DNA of 18,541 nt from Cyanobacteria bacterium UBA11372 (GTDB lineage: Bacteria; Cyanobacteriota; Cyanobacteriia; Cyanobacteriales; Aerosakkonemataceae). The notes beneath the pieces are model-generated. The model made no database searches. It worked only from the letters and a program-made list of their open reading frames with translations, and was not told where the DNA came from. Location: the NCBI GenBank assembly GCA_003486675.1, contig DNGG01000124.1:6054-24594 (forward strand). Direction: 5' to 3'. Made by a program: the position numbers and the translations under genes. Shown one piece after another: positions 1 to 7,946 of the stretch (positions are counted from its first letter, which is position 1; each line of letters opens with the position of its first letter).

Positions 1-423
1 AAGCGTCAAGCTTGGGACTTGGGAATTTGGGATAATTGCTATTTCACTGGCTTTATGTCCGATGAAGATTTAAATAAATTCCAAGCTATTGCTAATTGCG
101 CTGTTTTCCCCAGTTTATACGAACCATTTGGTATTGTAGCTCTAGAAAGTTTTGCCGCCCGCGTACCCGTGGTTGTATCGGATACGGGCGGTTTACCAGA
201 AGTAGTGAAACACACCAAAAATGGTATTACCACCCAGGTTAACAATCCGGATTCCCTCGCTTGGGGTATTCTCGAAGTGTTGAAAAATCCCGGTTACTGC
301 CAGTGGTTGGTTGACAATGCTTATGAAGATTTAGAACGGCGCTTTTGCTGGTCTAAACTGGCGGCGCAAACCGAAATCGTTTACCAACGGGTGGTGGAAG
401 AGCGATCGCCAGCTAAGTGGTAA
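1..423 (+). CDS. GT4-family glycosyltransferase, C-terminal part (5' end outside window)
   Basis: The reading frame is open from base 1 (KRQAWDLGIWDN...) and ends at TAA 421-423, so the window holds about the last 140 residues. They form the second Rossmann-like domain of a GT-B, family 4 glycosyltransferase. The retaining-enzyme E-x7-E signature is visible as EPFGIVALE (121-147), followed by the nucleotide-sugar contact region VVVSDTGGLPEVV. In this family the enzyme transfers a sugar from a nucleotide-sugar donor in the cytoplasm; sucrose- or glycogen-synthase-like relatives share the motif, so donor and acceptor cannot be read from this fragment. A second, decayed copy of its last ~36 residues lies at 1841-1948. 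The stop is followed closely by a perfect hairpin at 438-461. Confidence 0.88.
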   Translation, partial: KRQAWDLGIWDNCYFTGFMSDEDLNKFQAIANCAVFPSLYEPFGIVALESFAARVPVVVSDTGGLPEVVKHTKNGITTQVNNPDSLAWGILEVLKNPGYCQWLVDNAYEDLERRFCWSKLAAQTEIVYQRVVEERSPAKW

Positions 424-437
424 TATTTATCACCAAT

Positions 438-461
438 AGAGACGCGATGTCTCGCGTCTCT
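438..461 (+). terminator. Perfect 10-bp hairpin after the glycosyltransferase gene
   Basis: AGAGACGCGA (438-447) and TCGCGTCTCT (452-461) are exact reverse complements around a TGTC loop, 14 bases after the glycosyltransferase stop. The position suits a transcription end. There is no T-run after it, so it may instead be a copy of a dispersed cyanobacterial palindrome. Confidence 0.5.
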
Positions 462-508
462 CCCCGAAGCAGAAAATAGAAGGTAAATTCGTCCTTAAGA
501 AAGGGATT

Positions 509-763
509 TTGGAGCAAGATGCTAGCACTATTTCTAAAAATAGTACCTTGTTTAAAAGCGAATTAATAGAAAATCCTAAAGCGGCTTTAAAATATATATC
601 AGTTGGTAATTCCAGCGTCGATACAACTTCACTTTGTAATCTTACAGCCAACATCCAGATTAGCGAGATTCACTATTTCTCTACTGAGGATAGTCAAAGC
701 TTCAGTATGGAGTACGATCTCAGAAATATTTACACGATTCCTGTTCTTTTGCTTCCTCAATAA
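509..763 (+). pseudogene. Possible gene remnant, unknown function (84 codons)
   Basis: An open frame from about 440 to TAA 761-763 with no ATG start; the first usable initiator is TTG at 509. The peptide (EQDASTISKNSTLF... ending TIPVLLLPQ) is mixed-polarity with no motif I recognise, no membrane segment and no repeats. It is in the same frame as the long open stretch that follows its stop codon (764-1447). It could therefore be the upstream part of one larger broken gene, or an unrelated scrap. It lies between two copies of a glycosyltransferase 3' end, in a region full of broken frames. I do not recognise a family, and chance openness in this AT-rich stretch is possible. Confidence 0.3.
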
Positions 764-792
764 AATGATTGTATAAAGATTGCTGAAAACAT

Positions 793-1447
793 ATGTCAAA
801 ACAATTTAAAACTGAAAAAGTTATTAAATTTTACCTATAACTATCAACGCCTGAGAGAACAAGTATTTAACAAAGAAGACTCACCAAAAGCTTTTGTTTA
901 TCGACTGACTTTCTCTTTACTTGCTTATACGACGCTAAAACTTTTACTTGATTCGGCAAAACGGCGGTTATTTATTCCTATCTTGCGACTGCATTTGAGT
1001 GACAAGCAAAACCCTGTAGCAGAAGAAGAGTTTATGCGCTCTCTCTTTGCAGTATTATCCCATCTTTTAAACGAAAAACATCGAGTGAATTCTCAAGGAT
1101 TCTGCATTAGAGATATTAATCAATATAAAGTTCGTAATGGTCTAAGTTCGCTGTACTCAATTTTACCTAAGAAATTTAAGTTCAATACACCTCCTACGGA
1201 ACACCAGCTAGACAAGTTAGCAATTATTGTAGTGTCTAGTCGAGAAAGCGATCGCAGCAGATCAAGCGATTATAAAATTGCCAACTTGATGGGAGAAGTT
1301 GTCGGAGTACAGCGTCAGTCTGATGGCACGATTCGATTATATATGAGCGGCACTTTCTCTGATAACTATGGTAGCCAGGAGATCCACAATCATCCTGATG
1401 TTCTCATCGATGAAGTTAATAAGCTTTATCAACTAGGATACAGATAG
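793..1447 (+). pseudogene. Frameshifted and probably truncated unknown gene
   Basis: Reading from ATG 793 gives MSKQFKTEKVIKF and then runs into TAA 838-840. If one T is dropped from the TTTT run at 829-832, the frame continues as TYNYQRLREQVFNKEDS and stays open to TAG 1445-1447, about 217 residues. The downstream frame is open from 764 but has no ATG, GTG or TTG before TTG 983, which favours the frameshift reading over an independent gene starting at 983. A notable C-terminal stretch runs IIVVSSRESDRSRSSDYK, then LMGEVVGVQ, and the peptide ends abruptly at YQLGYR, suggesting the 3' part is lost. I do not recognise the family and assign no function. A sequencing error at the T run would restore the N-terminal half, but would not explain the abrupt end. 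Confidence 0.55.
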
Positions 1448-1506
1448 TTTTTCTGAATTCTTGCGATCGCACAATTTTATGACAGCAGAAACAGAGGCGA
1501 TCTTTA

Positions 1507-1635
1507 ATGTCGTGGGGTATAGCGATCGCGGAATTAGATCTTAATTCTCTGTATCCTGTCAGTAATATTCTGCCGATTGGTCACAAATATAAAGATTTCC
1601 CGTTTCTGGTTTTTAGAAGCTACAGTTTAAATTAG
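1507..1635 (+). pseudogene. 42-codon coding-like remnant, unknown
   Basis: ATG 1507 to TAG 1633-1635 encodes a peptide that includes LDLNSLYPVSNILPIGHKYK followed by DFPFLVFRSYSLN. Its composition looks protein-like (Pro/Gly/aromatic pattern) rather than random, but it is short and no family is recognised. It could be a displaced piece of the broken gene ending at 1447, or the tail of another lost gene. The stretch from 1636 to 1840 shows nothing I can name. Confidence 0.25.
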
Positions 1636-1840
1636 ATTAGAAGCAAACTTTTTACAGATAAGTATTTTCTAACTTCTAATGAATTAAATGTCCTAAACTT
1701 GATTCTTTCTCAAAACTCCCAATAGCTAAATTAACGTCGCGTGTTTTCCCGCACGCGGAGCCAAAAACAAAGGTGATGCGTCAATCTCGCTCGTCTAAAC
1801 CCACGATTAATCGATTGAAATCAGGTTGTTTTGCGTAAGT

Positions 1841-1948
1841 TCTGCTGATGATGATTTAGAGCGGCGCTTTAGCTGGGCTAAAATTGCCCTGCAAACCGAG
1901 ATGGTTGATCAACGGGTGGTGGAAGAGCGATCGCCAGCTAATTGGTAA
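1841..1948 (+). pseudogene. Broken second copy of the glycosyltransferase C-terminus
   Basis: Translation reads SADDDLERRFSWAKIALQTE and continues through QRVVEERSPANW to TAA 1946-1948. It aligns residue for residue with the end of the gene at 1-423 (NAYEDLERRFCWSKLAAQTE... QRVVEERSPAKW). Nucleotide similarity is also strong and seems to run about 20 bases past the stop (TTATTACCAGTA against TTATCACCAATA). Nothing upstream of 1841 restores the rest of the enzyme, so this is a remnant of a tandem or dispersed paralogue. Bases 1949-2076 contain no other feature I can support. Confidence 0.8.
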
Positions 1949-2076
1949 AAATTATTACCAGTATATCTCGGATGCATTCCCTCTCCAGTTAAGGGGGAGT
2001 AAGTGGGCGAGACAGAAACAATGTGGGCAATATAACTCTGAATACCTGGGTATTAGCGCCGTTGTTATCGAACCCC

Positions 2077-4302
2077 ATGAACCTACCTACTGCTAAACGT
2101 ACCAAATCTTTATCGCTCCAGTGGTTGCTCATCGTTCCCTTTGTGCTGCAAATCTTTGCTGCTGTGGGATTGGTGGGTTACCTGTCTTTTAGAAACGGAC
2201 AAAATACCGTCAACGATTTGGCGAACCAGTTGATGGAGAAAACCACCGATCTTGTGGATGAACACTTAGACCAGTATCTGAAGATTCCCCATCAGGTGAA
2301 CCAGATTAATGCGGATGCGGTGCGATTGGGTTTGCTTGATTTGCGCGATCGCAAAAAAGCAGGACAATTTTACTGGAAACAAATGCAGGTGTACGACCTC
2401 ACCAACATTGGTCACACCTCTGTTGATGGTACAGCTGCGGGGGCTGCTCGCTACGACGGCAAAACTGTCACTATTAATGAACTGGTTTCGCGACCGCCTA
2501 AAAATTCATACACTTACGCCACAGATGCGGATGGAAATCGCCAGCAGCTTCTATACAACATGGACTTTGATGCCCTCAATGAAGCGTATTATACCAATGT
2601 TGTCAAAGCAGGCAAGCCTATTTGGTCGCGCATCTATACCTGGTATGACCCCACCGGGTCGATTCCTCCCTACATTACAGCTTCGGCGGGCTATCCCCTC
2701 TATGACAAAAATAAAAAGCTACTAGCAGTACTGGTAAGCGATGTTCACCTGCTGAAGTTGAGTGAATTTTTACGTAATTCCAATCCCAGTCACACGGGAC
2801 AGATTTTTATTATGGAACGGAATGGCGCACTAATTGCCAACTCCGGCAAGCAGAAACTCTACCGCATTCGCAACAACAAAATTGAACGCATCAACGCGAT
2901 TGAGAGTTCCGATCCTTTGATCCAAAGTGTAGCTAAACAACTTCAGCAACAGTTTAAAAACTTCCAGACTATTAATGAAATTCGCCATCTGCAATTTGAC
3001 GTTGAGGGCGAACGGCACTATGTCCAAGTCACACCATGGAAAGATGCTTACGGGTTAGATTGGTTAGTAATAGTCACTGTTCCACCACGGGAATTTACTG
3101 ACCAAATTGATGCCAACACCCGCGATACCATCGTGCTTTGTTTGGCAGCTCTCGCGATCGCCACTTTAATAGGATACTTGACATCTGGCAGGATTACGCG
3201 CCCTATTTTAAAGCTCAGCCAAGCCTCACAAGCCATTGCCAACGGAAAACTAGATCAACAAGTTGAAATTTCCCACTTCAAAGAATTAAGCATTTTGGCA
3301 AATTCATTCAACCAAATGGCAGAACAATTGCGCGAATCTTTCACTGCATTAGAGCAAACAAATGCAGAACTAGAATACCGAGTTGAGGAACGCACGGCTG
3401 AACTTAAAAACACCCTAAAAGAACTGCAACGCACTCAGGCTCAAATGCTCCAAAGCGAGAAGATGTCTGCGTTGGGGCAAATGGTGGCGGGTATTGCCCA
3501 CGAAATTAATAATCCGGTCAATTTCATCCACGGCAACCTCACCCACTTGCAAGAATATGCCGAAGATTTGCTGAAGTTTTTGCAACTATACCAACAACAC
3601 TACCCGAATCCAGTGGCGGAAATTGCAGCCAAAGCTGAAGAATTGGATGTCGATTTTTTAGAGAAAGATTTGGTAAAAATATTAAGTTCGATGAAAGTGG
3701 GAACTCACCGCATTCGTCAAATTGTGCTGTCGCTGCGAAACTTTTCGCGCATGGATGAAGCAGAATTTAAGGATGTCGATATTCACGAAGGAATTGAGAG
3801 TACTTTGCTGATTTTGCAACATCGCCTTAAAGCTAAAATGGAACGCCCTGAAATTGAAGTGATTCGAGATTATGGCAACTTGCCCAAAGTTGAATGTTAC
3901 CCTGGAAACCTGAATCAGGTGTTTATGAATATTCTGGTAAATGCGATCGATGCTATCGAAGACGTCAATGCTAAGCGAACTTATGAGGAAATCAAAGATC
4001 ATCCCGGTCGGATTACCATTCGCACATCTGCGATCAATTCCCAATGGGTAGAAATTGCGATCGCAGACAATGGTCTCGGCATTCCCGAATCCGTTAAACA
4101 ACGCATTTTCGATCCTTTCTTTACTACCAAAGCAGTAGGCAAAGGTACTGGAATGGGGATGTCCATCAGCTATCAAATTATTACCGAAAAACATAATGGC
4201 AAATTAGAGTGTTTCTCCACGCCGGGAAAGGGAACTGAGTTTGCCATCCTAATTCCCATTCAGCAACAACAGGAGTTACGCAAACAAAGCGGGTTTCTGT
4301 GA
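2077..4302 (+). CDS. Membrane sensor histidine kinase (extracytoplasmic sensor, HAMP, HisKA/HATPase)
   Basis: A 741-residue two-component sensor kinase. The order is an N-terminal membrane helix (~15-36), a ~310-residue extracytoplasmic sensor region of probable dCache type, a second helix (~351-372), HAMP (~372-425), a coiled coil rich in Glu/Gln, then the kinase core. H-box AHEINNP puts the phosphorylated histidine at His475. N-box NQVFMNILVNA is at 613-623, G1 DNGLGIP at 664-670, and G2 GTGMGM at 690-695, so the ATP site looks intact. I chose ATG 2077; an in-frame GTG at 2023 would add 18 residues but lies in the tail of the broken upstream region. No response regulator is adjacent, so it is an orphan kinase and ligand and partner are unknown. 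It converges on the cysteine desulfurase gene with a 45-base gap. Confidence 0.92.
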   Translation: MNLPTAKRTKSLSLQWLLIVPFVLQIFAAVGLVGYLSFRNGQNTVNDLANQLMEKTTDLVDEHLDQYLKIPHQVNQINADAVRLGLLDLRDRKKAGQFYWKQMQVYDLTNIGHTSVDGTAAGAARYDGKTVTINELVSRPPKNSYTYATDADGNRQQLLYNMDFDALNEAYYTNVVKAGKPIWSRIYTWYDPTGSIPPYITASAGYPLYDKNKKLLAVLVSDVHLLKLSEFLRNSNPSHTGQIFIMERNGALIANSGKQKLYRIRNNKIERINAIESSDPLIQSVAKQLQQQFKNFQTINEIRHLQFDVEGERHYVQVTPWKDAYGLDWLVIVTVPPREFTDQIDANTRDTIVLCLAALAIATLIGYLTSGRITRPILKLSQASQAIANGKLDQQVEISHFKELSILANSFNQMAEQLRESFTALEQTNAELEYRVEERTAELKNTLKELQRTQAQMLQSEKMSALGQMVAGIAHEINNPVNFIHGNLTHLQEYAEDLLKFLQLYQQHYPNPVAEIAAKAEELDVDFLEKDLVKILSSMKVGTHRIRQIVLSLRNFSRMDEAEFKDVDIHEGIESTLLILQHRLKAKMERPEIEVIRDYGNLPKVECYPGNLNQVFMNILVNAIDAIEDVNAKRTYEEIKDHPGRITIRTSAINSQWVEIAIADNGLGIPESVKQRIFDPFFTTKAVGKGTGMGMSISYQIITEKHNGKLECFSTPGKGTEFAILIPIQQQQELRKQSGFL

Positions 4303-4347
4303 AAAATCCTTGGGAAAGGAAACGAGAGATATGCCTCCGTTGGCTAG

Positions 4348-5523
4348 CTAAATTTTAGACTGGCAAAGCGATGCAACTCGCAGAGATTTGATGGTTGCGA
4401 TCGCATGTTGCGCCACTGTATCTATCTCTGCTTCTGTATTAAACCGCCCAATCCCAAACCGCAGCGAGGCATAAGCAAGCGCCTCCTTTTGTCCCAGCGC
4501 CATCAAAACGTGGGAGGGACTCGTTTTAGTCGAGCTACAAGCAGCGCCAGAAGACACCGCCACAACAGGTTGCAACCCCAGTAACAACGCCGCACCGTCC
4601 ACCCCCTCAACGCTAATATTCAGATTACCCGGTAACCGCTCTTTAGGATGACCGTTGAGAAAAATGTCTCCCACGGGAGACATTTTTTCCCACAAACGCT
4701 GGCGCAAGTTGGTCAAACGTTCCATTTCCGAAGGCATTTCCTCTAAAGCGAGTTCTACCGCACGGGCAAACCCGACTATTTGCGGTGGATAAAGCGTACC
4801 AGATCGCATACCCCGTTCGTGTCCTCCCCCGTGTAACTGGGGTGCGAGTTTAACTCTGGGGTTGCGGCGACGAACGTAAATAGCTCCAATACCTTTAGGA
4901 CCGTATATTTTATGTGCTGTCATTGATAGCAGGTCGATATTCATCGCCTCCACATCGAGGGGAATTTTACCCAATGCTTGGGCAGCATCGGTGTGAAATA
5001 ATACCTGATGTTCGCGACAAATTGCCCCAATTTCTGCCAAGGGTTGCAAGACGCCAATTTCGTTATTAGCTGCCATTACCGACACTAAAATAGTATCGGG
5101 ACGAATGGCTGTTTCGAGTTCGGCTAAATCAATTAGTCCGTCTGGTTTTACGGGGAGGAAAGTGATTTGGAAGCCTAGCGATCGCAAATACTCACAAGGG
5201 TCGAGAACTGCGTTATGCTCGGTGACGACGGTGATAACGTGACGCCCTTTTTGGAAATAAGCTTCCGCCACTCCTTTGATGGCTAAATTATTCGCTTCCG
5301 TCGCCCCGCTAGTAAAGATAATTTCTTCTGGTGTAGCGTTAATTGCTGCTGCTAAAATTGCCCTCGATTGTTTAACCGCTGCTTCTGCTTCCCAACCATA
5401 AACGTGGTTAATGCTAGCGGGATTGCCAAAGTGTTCTTTAAAGTAAGGCAACATTGCTTCTAACACCCGTTCATCGACGGGGGTGGTTGCGTGATTATCG
5501 AGATAGATGGGACGGTGAGACAT
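4348..5523 (-). CDS. Cysteine desulfurase, IscS/NifS-like (group I)
   Basis: A 391-residue PLP enzyme that takes sulfur from L-cysteine, giving alanine and a protein persulfide for Fe-S cluster assembly and other sulfur transfer. The start YLDNHATTPVDERV is typical. TEHNAV holds the PLP-stacking His103, HTDAAQ holds Asp179 and Gln182, and the Schiff-base lysine is Lys205 in TAHKIYGPKG. The persulfide cysteine is Cys329 in SSGAACSSTKTSPSHVLMAL; the long flexible loop around it is the hallmark of group I (IscS/NifS) as opposed to SufS. Length is normal. No isc, suf or nif genes are next to it, so a housekeeping role is more likely than nitrogenase-specific supply, and I do not choose between iscS and nifS as a name. 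A heptamer repeat starts 8 bases before its ATG. Confidence 0.95.
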   Translation of the reverse strand: MSHRPIYLDNHATTPVDERVLEAMLPYFKEHFGNPASINHVYGWEAEAAVKQSRAILAAAINATPEEIIFTSGATEANNLAIKGVAEAYFQKGRHVITVVTEHNAVLDPCEYLRSLGFQITFLPVKPDGLIDLAELETAIRPDTILVSVMAANNEIGVLQPLAEIGAICREHQVLFHTDAAQALGKIPLDVEAMNIDLLSMTAHKIYGPKGIGAIYVRRRNPRVKLAPQLHGGGHERGMRSGTLYPPQIVGFARAVELALEEMPSEMERLTNLRQRLWEKMSPVGDIFLNGHPKERLPGNLNISVEGVDGAALLLGLQPVVAVSSGAACSSTKTSPSHVLMALGQKEALAYASLRFGIGRFNTEAEIDTVAQHAIATIKSLRVASLCQSKI

Positions 5524-5530
5524 CTGGGGA

Positions 5531-5589
5531 ATTTTAGATTTTAGATTTTAGATTTTAGATTTTAGATTTTAGATTTTAGATTTTAGATT
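5531..5589 (+). repeat. STRR heptamer array (ATTTTAG, ~8.4 copies)
   Basis: Eight perfect ATTTTAG units in tandem plus ATT, just upstream (on -) of the cysteine desulfurase start. The same unit recurs at 18439-18475. Short tandemly repeated heptamers (STRR) are a known trait of filamentous cyanobacterial genomes. Confidence 0.95.
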
Positions 5590-6055
5590 GAGAATTTTTA
5601 GCTTAATCTTAGATTATTTTAGCAAATTTTGCTAAAATTATACACCCATTGGCTCGATAGCCCTCTGGGTCTAAAATAAAAAGCGATCGTAACCAGGAGT
5701 GGCAGATCTCGCTTAACGGTTGCGATCGCAACGGGTGGAAATAAGCACAATGGCAGCAGATCGCATCTGCTTTCTGAACAAAATTGAAGCAAATTCCAGC
5801 AGCGCTTGCAGTCGCAAATAATACAAATGCCATCCGAATCGGTTGGGCTGATAATTTTTCTTGATAATTTTTCTTCCTTGTCCCCCTTCCCAAGTCGTCC
5901 GACTGCTTGAGAGATGAAGCACTTGCCGTGAAAAGTAACCTCCCTCTAGGAGAGCAAATCGCTAAATTAGAAGAAAAATTAATATGTTGTGGCGAGAGCG
6001 GCTGATAACGATATCCTCAGAAAGTAGTTTCAAGTTGTTATTCCTCTGAATCGAT
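5590..6055. other. Intergenic region without a confident gene
   Basis: This gap separates the divergent desulfurase and CurT-like genes, so it should hold their promoters, though no clear -35/-10 pair stands out. It contains a 23-base palindrome (5616-5638). A minus-strand open frame at 5609-5893 has a short hydrophobic stretch and a Cys/His-rich patch (AICCHCAYFHP), but it matches no family I know, and its 3' end runs through the palindrome, so I do not call it a gene. A 25-codon plus-strand frame from GTG 5928 (with EQIAKLEEKL) is likewise unsupported. Confidence 0.5.
5616..5638. repeat. Near-perfect 11-bp palindrome
   Basis: ATTTTAGCAAA-T-TTTGCTAAAAT: two 11-base arms around one base. It could be an operator-like protein-binding site or, as RNA, a small hairpin. 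It sits about 95 bases before the desulfurase ATG on the - strand and shares the ATTTTAG word with the adjacent heptamer array, so it may have arisen from that array. Confidence 0.6.
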
Positions 6056-6493
6056 ATGCAGCCTGAAAATCCCCCAACAGCCACAAATAAGGCTGAAACG
6101 GAATTACCGACCGTAGAGGTCAAAGTCCAAGCAGCAGAAACGGCGACGCCATCGGTGTCGTCAGAGGAACCCCCGAAGGAACAATGGCGACAGGCGGTAG
6201 ACCAAGTTTTAAAATTTGTAGATACGCCGCCAGATTACGTCACCAACTTTTTTACCACATACCAGCGCCCCCTGATTACCGTTGGTTTAATTCTGGCAGG
6301 CTTTGTCAGCGTTAAAGTCTTATTTGGTTTGCTCGATGCGATTAACGACATTCCATTAGTAGCGCCAACCTTTGAGCTAATTGGGATAGCATACTCAGTT
6401 TGGTTTATTTACCGCTACTTGCTGGGTGCTACCAATCGCAAAGAATTGCTCGACCAAATTCAATCCCTGAAAAACTACATTATTGGGAGTTAA
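6056..6493 (+). CDS. curT: CAAD-domain thylakoid protein, CurT/CURT1-like
   Basis: A 145-residue protein with a disordered, Glu/Pro/Thr-rich N-terminus (1-40), an amphipathic segment (~42-68), two close membrane helices (~72-93 and ~98-122) and a C-terminal amphipathic helix (NRKELLDQIQSLKNYIIG). This is the architecture of stand-alone CAAD-domain proteins, homologues of plant CURT1. In Synechocystis the CurT protein shapes thylakoid edges and the biogenic membrane zones. The same domain also occurs fused in some cyanobacterial aminoacyl-tRNA synthetases, but here it stands alone. The stop codon TAA (6491-6493) is also the first three bases of a heptamer repeat array. The family call is firm; one-to-one orthology with CurT is likely but unproven. 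Confidence 0.85.
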   Translation: MQPENPPTATNKAETELPTVEVKVQAAETATPSVSSEEPPKEQWRQAVDQVLKFVDTPPDYVTNFFTTYQRPLITVGLILAGFVSVKVLFGLLDAINDIPLVAPTFELIGIAYSVWFIYRYLLGATNRKELLDQIQSLKNYIIGS

Positions 6494-6607
6494 TGGGTAA
6501 TCGGTAATCGGTAATCGGTAATGGGTAATGGGTAATAGTAACAGAAAGGGTTTCTCTCCCTTCTTACTCTCCCAATTACCAATTACCTATTACCAATTAC
6601 CTATTAC
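6491..6607. repeat. Opposed heptamer arrays between convergent genes
   Basis: The left half (6491-6537) consists of TAATGGG/TAATCGG heptamers. The right half (6573-6607) is CAATTAC/CTATTAC heptamers. The GGTAAT words on the left are complementary to ATTACC words on the right, so a single strand could fold into a long imperfect hairpin. Its place between the convergent curT-like and WD40 genes would suit a two-way transcription end. Confidence 0.85.
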
Positions 6608-6611
6608 CAAA

Positions 6612-7688
6612 TTATTGCGACTTCCATATTCTAATCGTCTCATCTCTAGACCCACTACCGGCACTGACAATAATTTTCCCATCGCGGCTAAAAGCAAGGC
6701 TACGCACTTGATCTGAATGTCCGGAAAGGGTTTGCAGCAATTGTCCCGTATTCATATCCCAGCGTTTAATATTACTCGCTTCATCGCCGCTGGCAATTGT
6801 TTTACCATCGGGGTTAATCGCTACGGTAAAAACCGGACTTTCATCTTGCAGCGTGCGAATAACTTCGCCATTATCCAGATTCCAAATTTTAATTGTCTTG
6901 TCGTGGGAACCGCTCACCAACATTTTACCATCGGGACTAAACGCCACCGACCAAACGGCATAAAAAGTATGTCCCTTCAAACTGCGAACCAATCTACCAG
7001 TACTCAAATTCCAAAGTTTAACCGATAAATCTTGATTGCCACTTGCCAAAGTTTCCCCATCTGGACTAATAGCAACCGATAAAATCATACCCGAACTAGG
7101 CGAAAGGGTACGCTGCAATCCTCCAGTACTTAAATTCCAAATTTTAATCTTGCCATCTCCACTTCCACTCACTAATGTTCGACCATCCGGACTAATCGCA
7201 ACTGAATAAATTGCACCAGAATGTCCGGATAAAGTCCGCCGCAGTCTACCCGTTTCTAAATTCCAAATTTTAATCGTTTTATCGCTACTGCCGCTAACTA
7301 AAGTTTTCCCATCAGGACTAATCGCAACTGCTAAAACCGGGTTAGTATGTCCCGTCAAAGTCCGCTGTAGTTCACCTGTTTCTAAATTCCAAATTTTAAT
7401 ACTTTTGTCGCTACTGCCGCTGACTAAAATTTTACCATCCGGACTAATGGCAACAGTCCCAACTCCGCCTGCATGTTCTGTGAGGGTTTTAGTTAGAGTA
7501 AAATTGGTTGGGTCAGTATTTTGGGATGGGGCAGTCGCTGGCGGCGTGGGTGAGGCTTCTTGCGCCACCGTGCGTCCATAAATTTGGGTTCCGGTTAATA
7601 CCAACAAAAGCAGCCCCATACTGACGAGGCTTTGATTTTTAGGCTTTAAGAAGCGGATGAGGGTTGAAAATTTTGGCATCAGCGGCAT
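6612..7688 (-). CDS. Membrane-anchored WD40 protein, seven-bladed propeller
   Basis: A 358-residue protein with a short basic N-terminus, one hydrophobic segment (~20-38, MGLLLLVLTGTQIYG) and a Pro/Thr linker (~46-62). Seven WD40 repeats then run from ~67 to the end. Most blades carry the pattern VAISPDGK.LVSGS.D..IKIWNL.TG; blades 4 and 6 are the most degenerate. Seven repeats make one complete beta-propeller, a protein-interaction platform with no expected enzyme activity. The N-terminal segment predicts export or anchoring, with the propeller probably outside the cytoplasm. I chose ATG 7688 over an in-frame TTG 14 codons upstream because GGAG lies 7 bases before it. The last codon abuts the intergenic heptamer array. 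Binding partner unknown. Confidence 0.88.
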   Translation of the reverse strand: MPLMPKFSTLIRFLKPKNQSLVSMGLLLLVLTGTQIYGRTVAQEASPTPPATAPSQNTDPTNFTLTKTLTEHAGGVGTVAISPDGKILVSGSSDKSIKIWNLETGELQRTLTGHTNPVLAVAISPDGKTLVSGSSDKTIKIWNLETGRLRRTLSGHSGAIYSVAISPDGRTLVSGSGDGKIKIWNLSTGGLQRTLSPSSGMILSVAISPDGETLASGNQDLSVKLWNLSTGRLVRSLKGHTFYAVWSVAFSPDGKMLVSGSHDKTIKIWNLDNGEVIRTLQDESPVFTVAINPDGKTIASGDEASNIKRWDMNTGQLLQTLSGHSDQVRSLAFSRDGKIIVSAGSGSRDETIRIWKSQ

Positions 7689-7695
7689 TTGATCG

Positions 7696-7699
7696 CTCC
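7696..7699 (-). promoter_or_regulatory. Ribosome binding site that sets the WD40 start
   Basis: On the - strand GGAG is followed by CGATCAA and then ATG 7688. The upstream TTG at 7730 has no comparable site. Confidence 0.6.
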
Positions 7700-7879
7700 A
7701 TTTGGACTTAGTATAGATATTTTGCGCCAAAGGTCAACTACCCTGGTAAGGATTAGACTAACCGACGAATAGTTTACATTACTGTAGGGGGCAGTGCGAT
7801 ATGCCGACTGCACGAGTAGAGCGATCGCAAGTTTTGATCAAAGCAAATCCGCCCACGACTTACCCCTTTTGAAATGAAC

Positions 7880-7903
7880 CGCCAAGACGCCAAGGACGCC
7901 AAG
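7880..7903 (+). repeat. GACGCCAAG short tandem repeat
   Basis: CGCCAAGACGCCAAGGACGCCAAG: three CGCCAAG words spaced 8-9 bases apart, upstream of the AAA ATPase gene. Similar short purine-rich repeats are dispersed in many cyanobacterial genomes. Nothing else is seen in 7731-7946. Confidence 0.6.
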
Positions 7904-7946
7904 AAGAAGAGATAGAATAAAGAGGGTTTCTCAGAGCGGATTGGGT

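Noticed and set aside
1884..2096. 70-codon plus-strand frame
   Set aside because: It is an out-of-frame reading of the broken glycosyltransferase copy and the kinase leader.
3682..4194. 170-codon antisense frame inside the histidine kinase
   Set aside because: It lies opposite the conserved kinase core, whose sense-strand motifs fully explain the openness.
5609..5893. Minus-strand 94-codon frame with a Cys/His-rich patch
   Set aside because: No recognised family, another frame overlaps it, and its end runs through a palindrome; not enough to call a gene.
5928..6005. GTG-started 25-codon plus-strand frame containing EQIAKLEEKL
   Set aside because: Too short, no ribosome binding site and no homology I can name; it lies in the probable curT promoter region.
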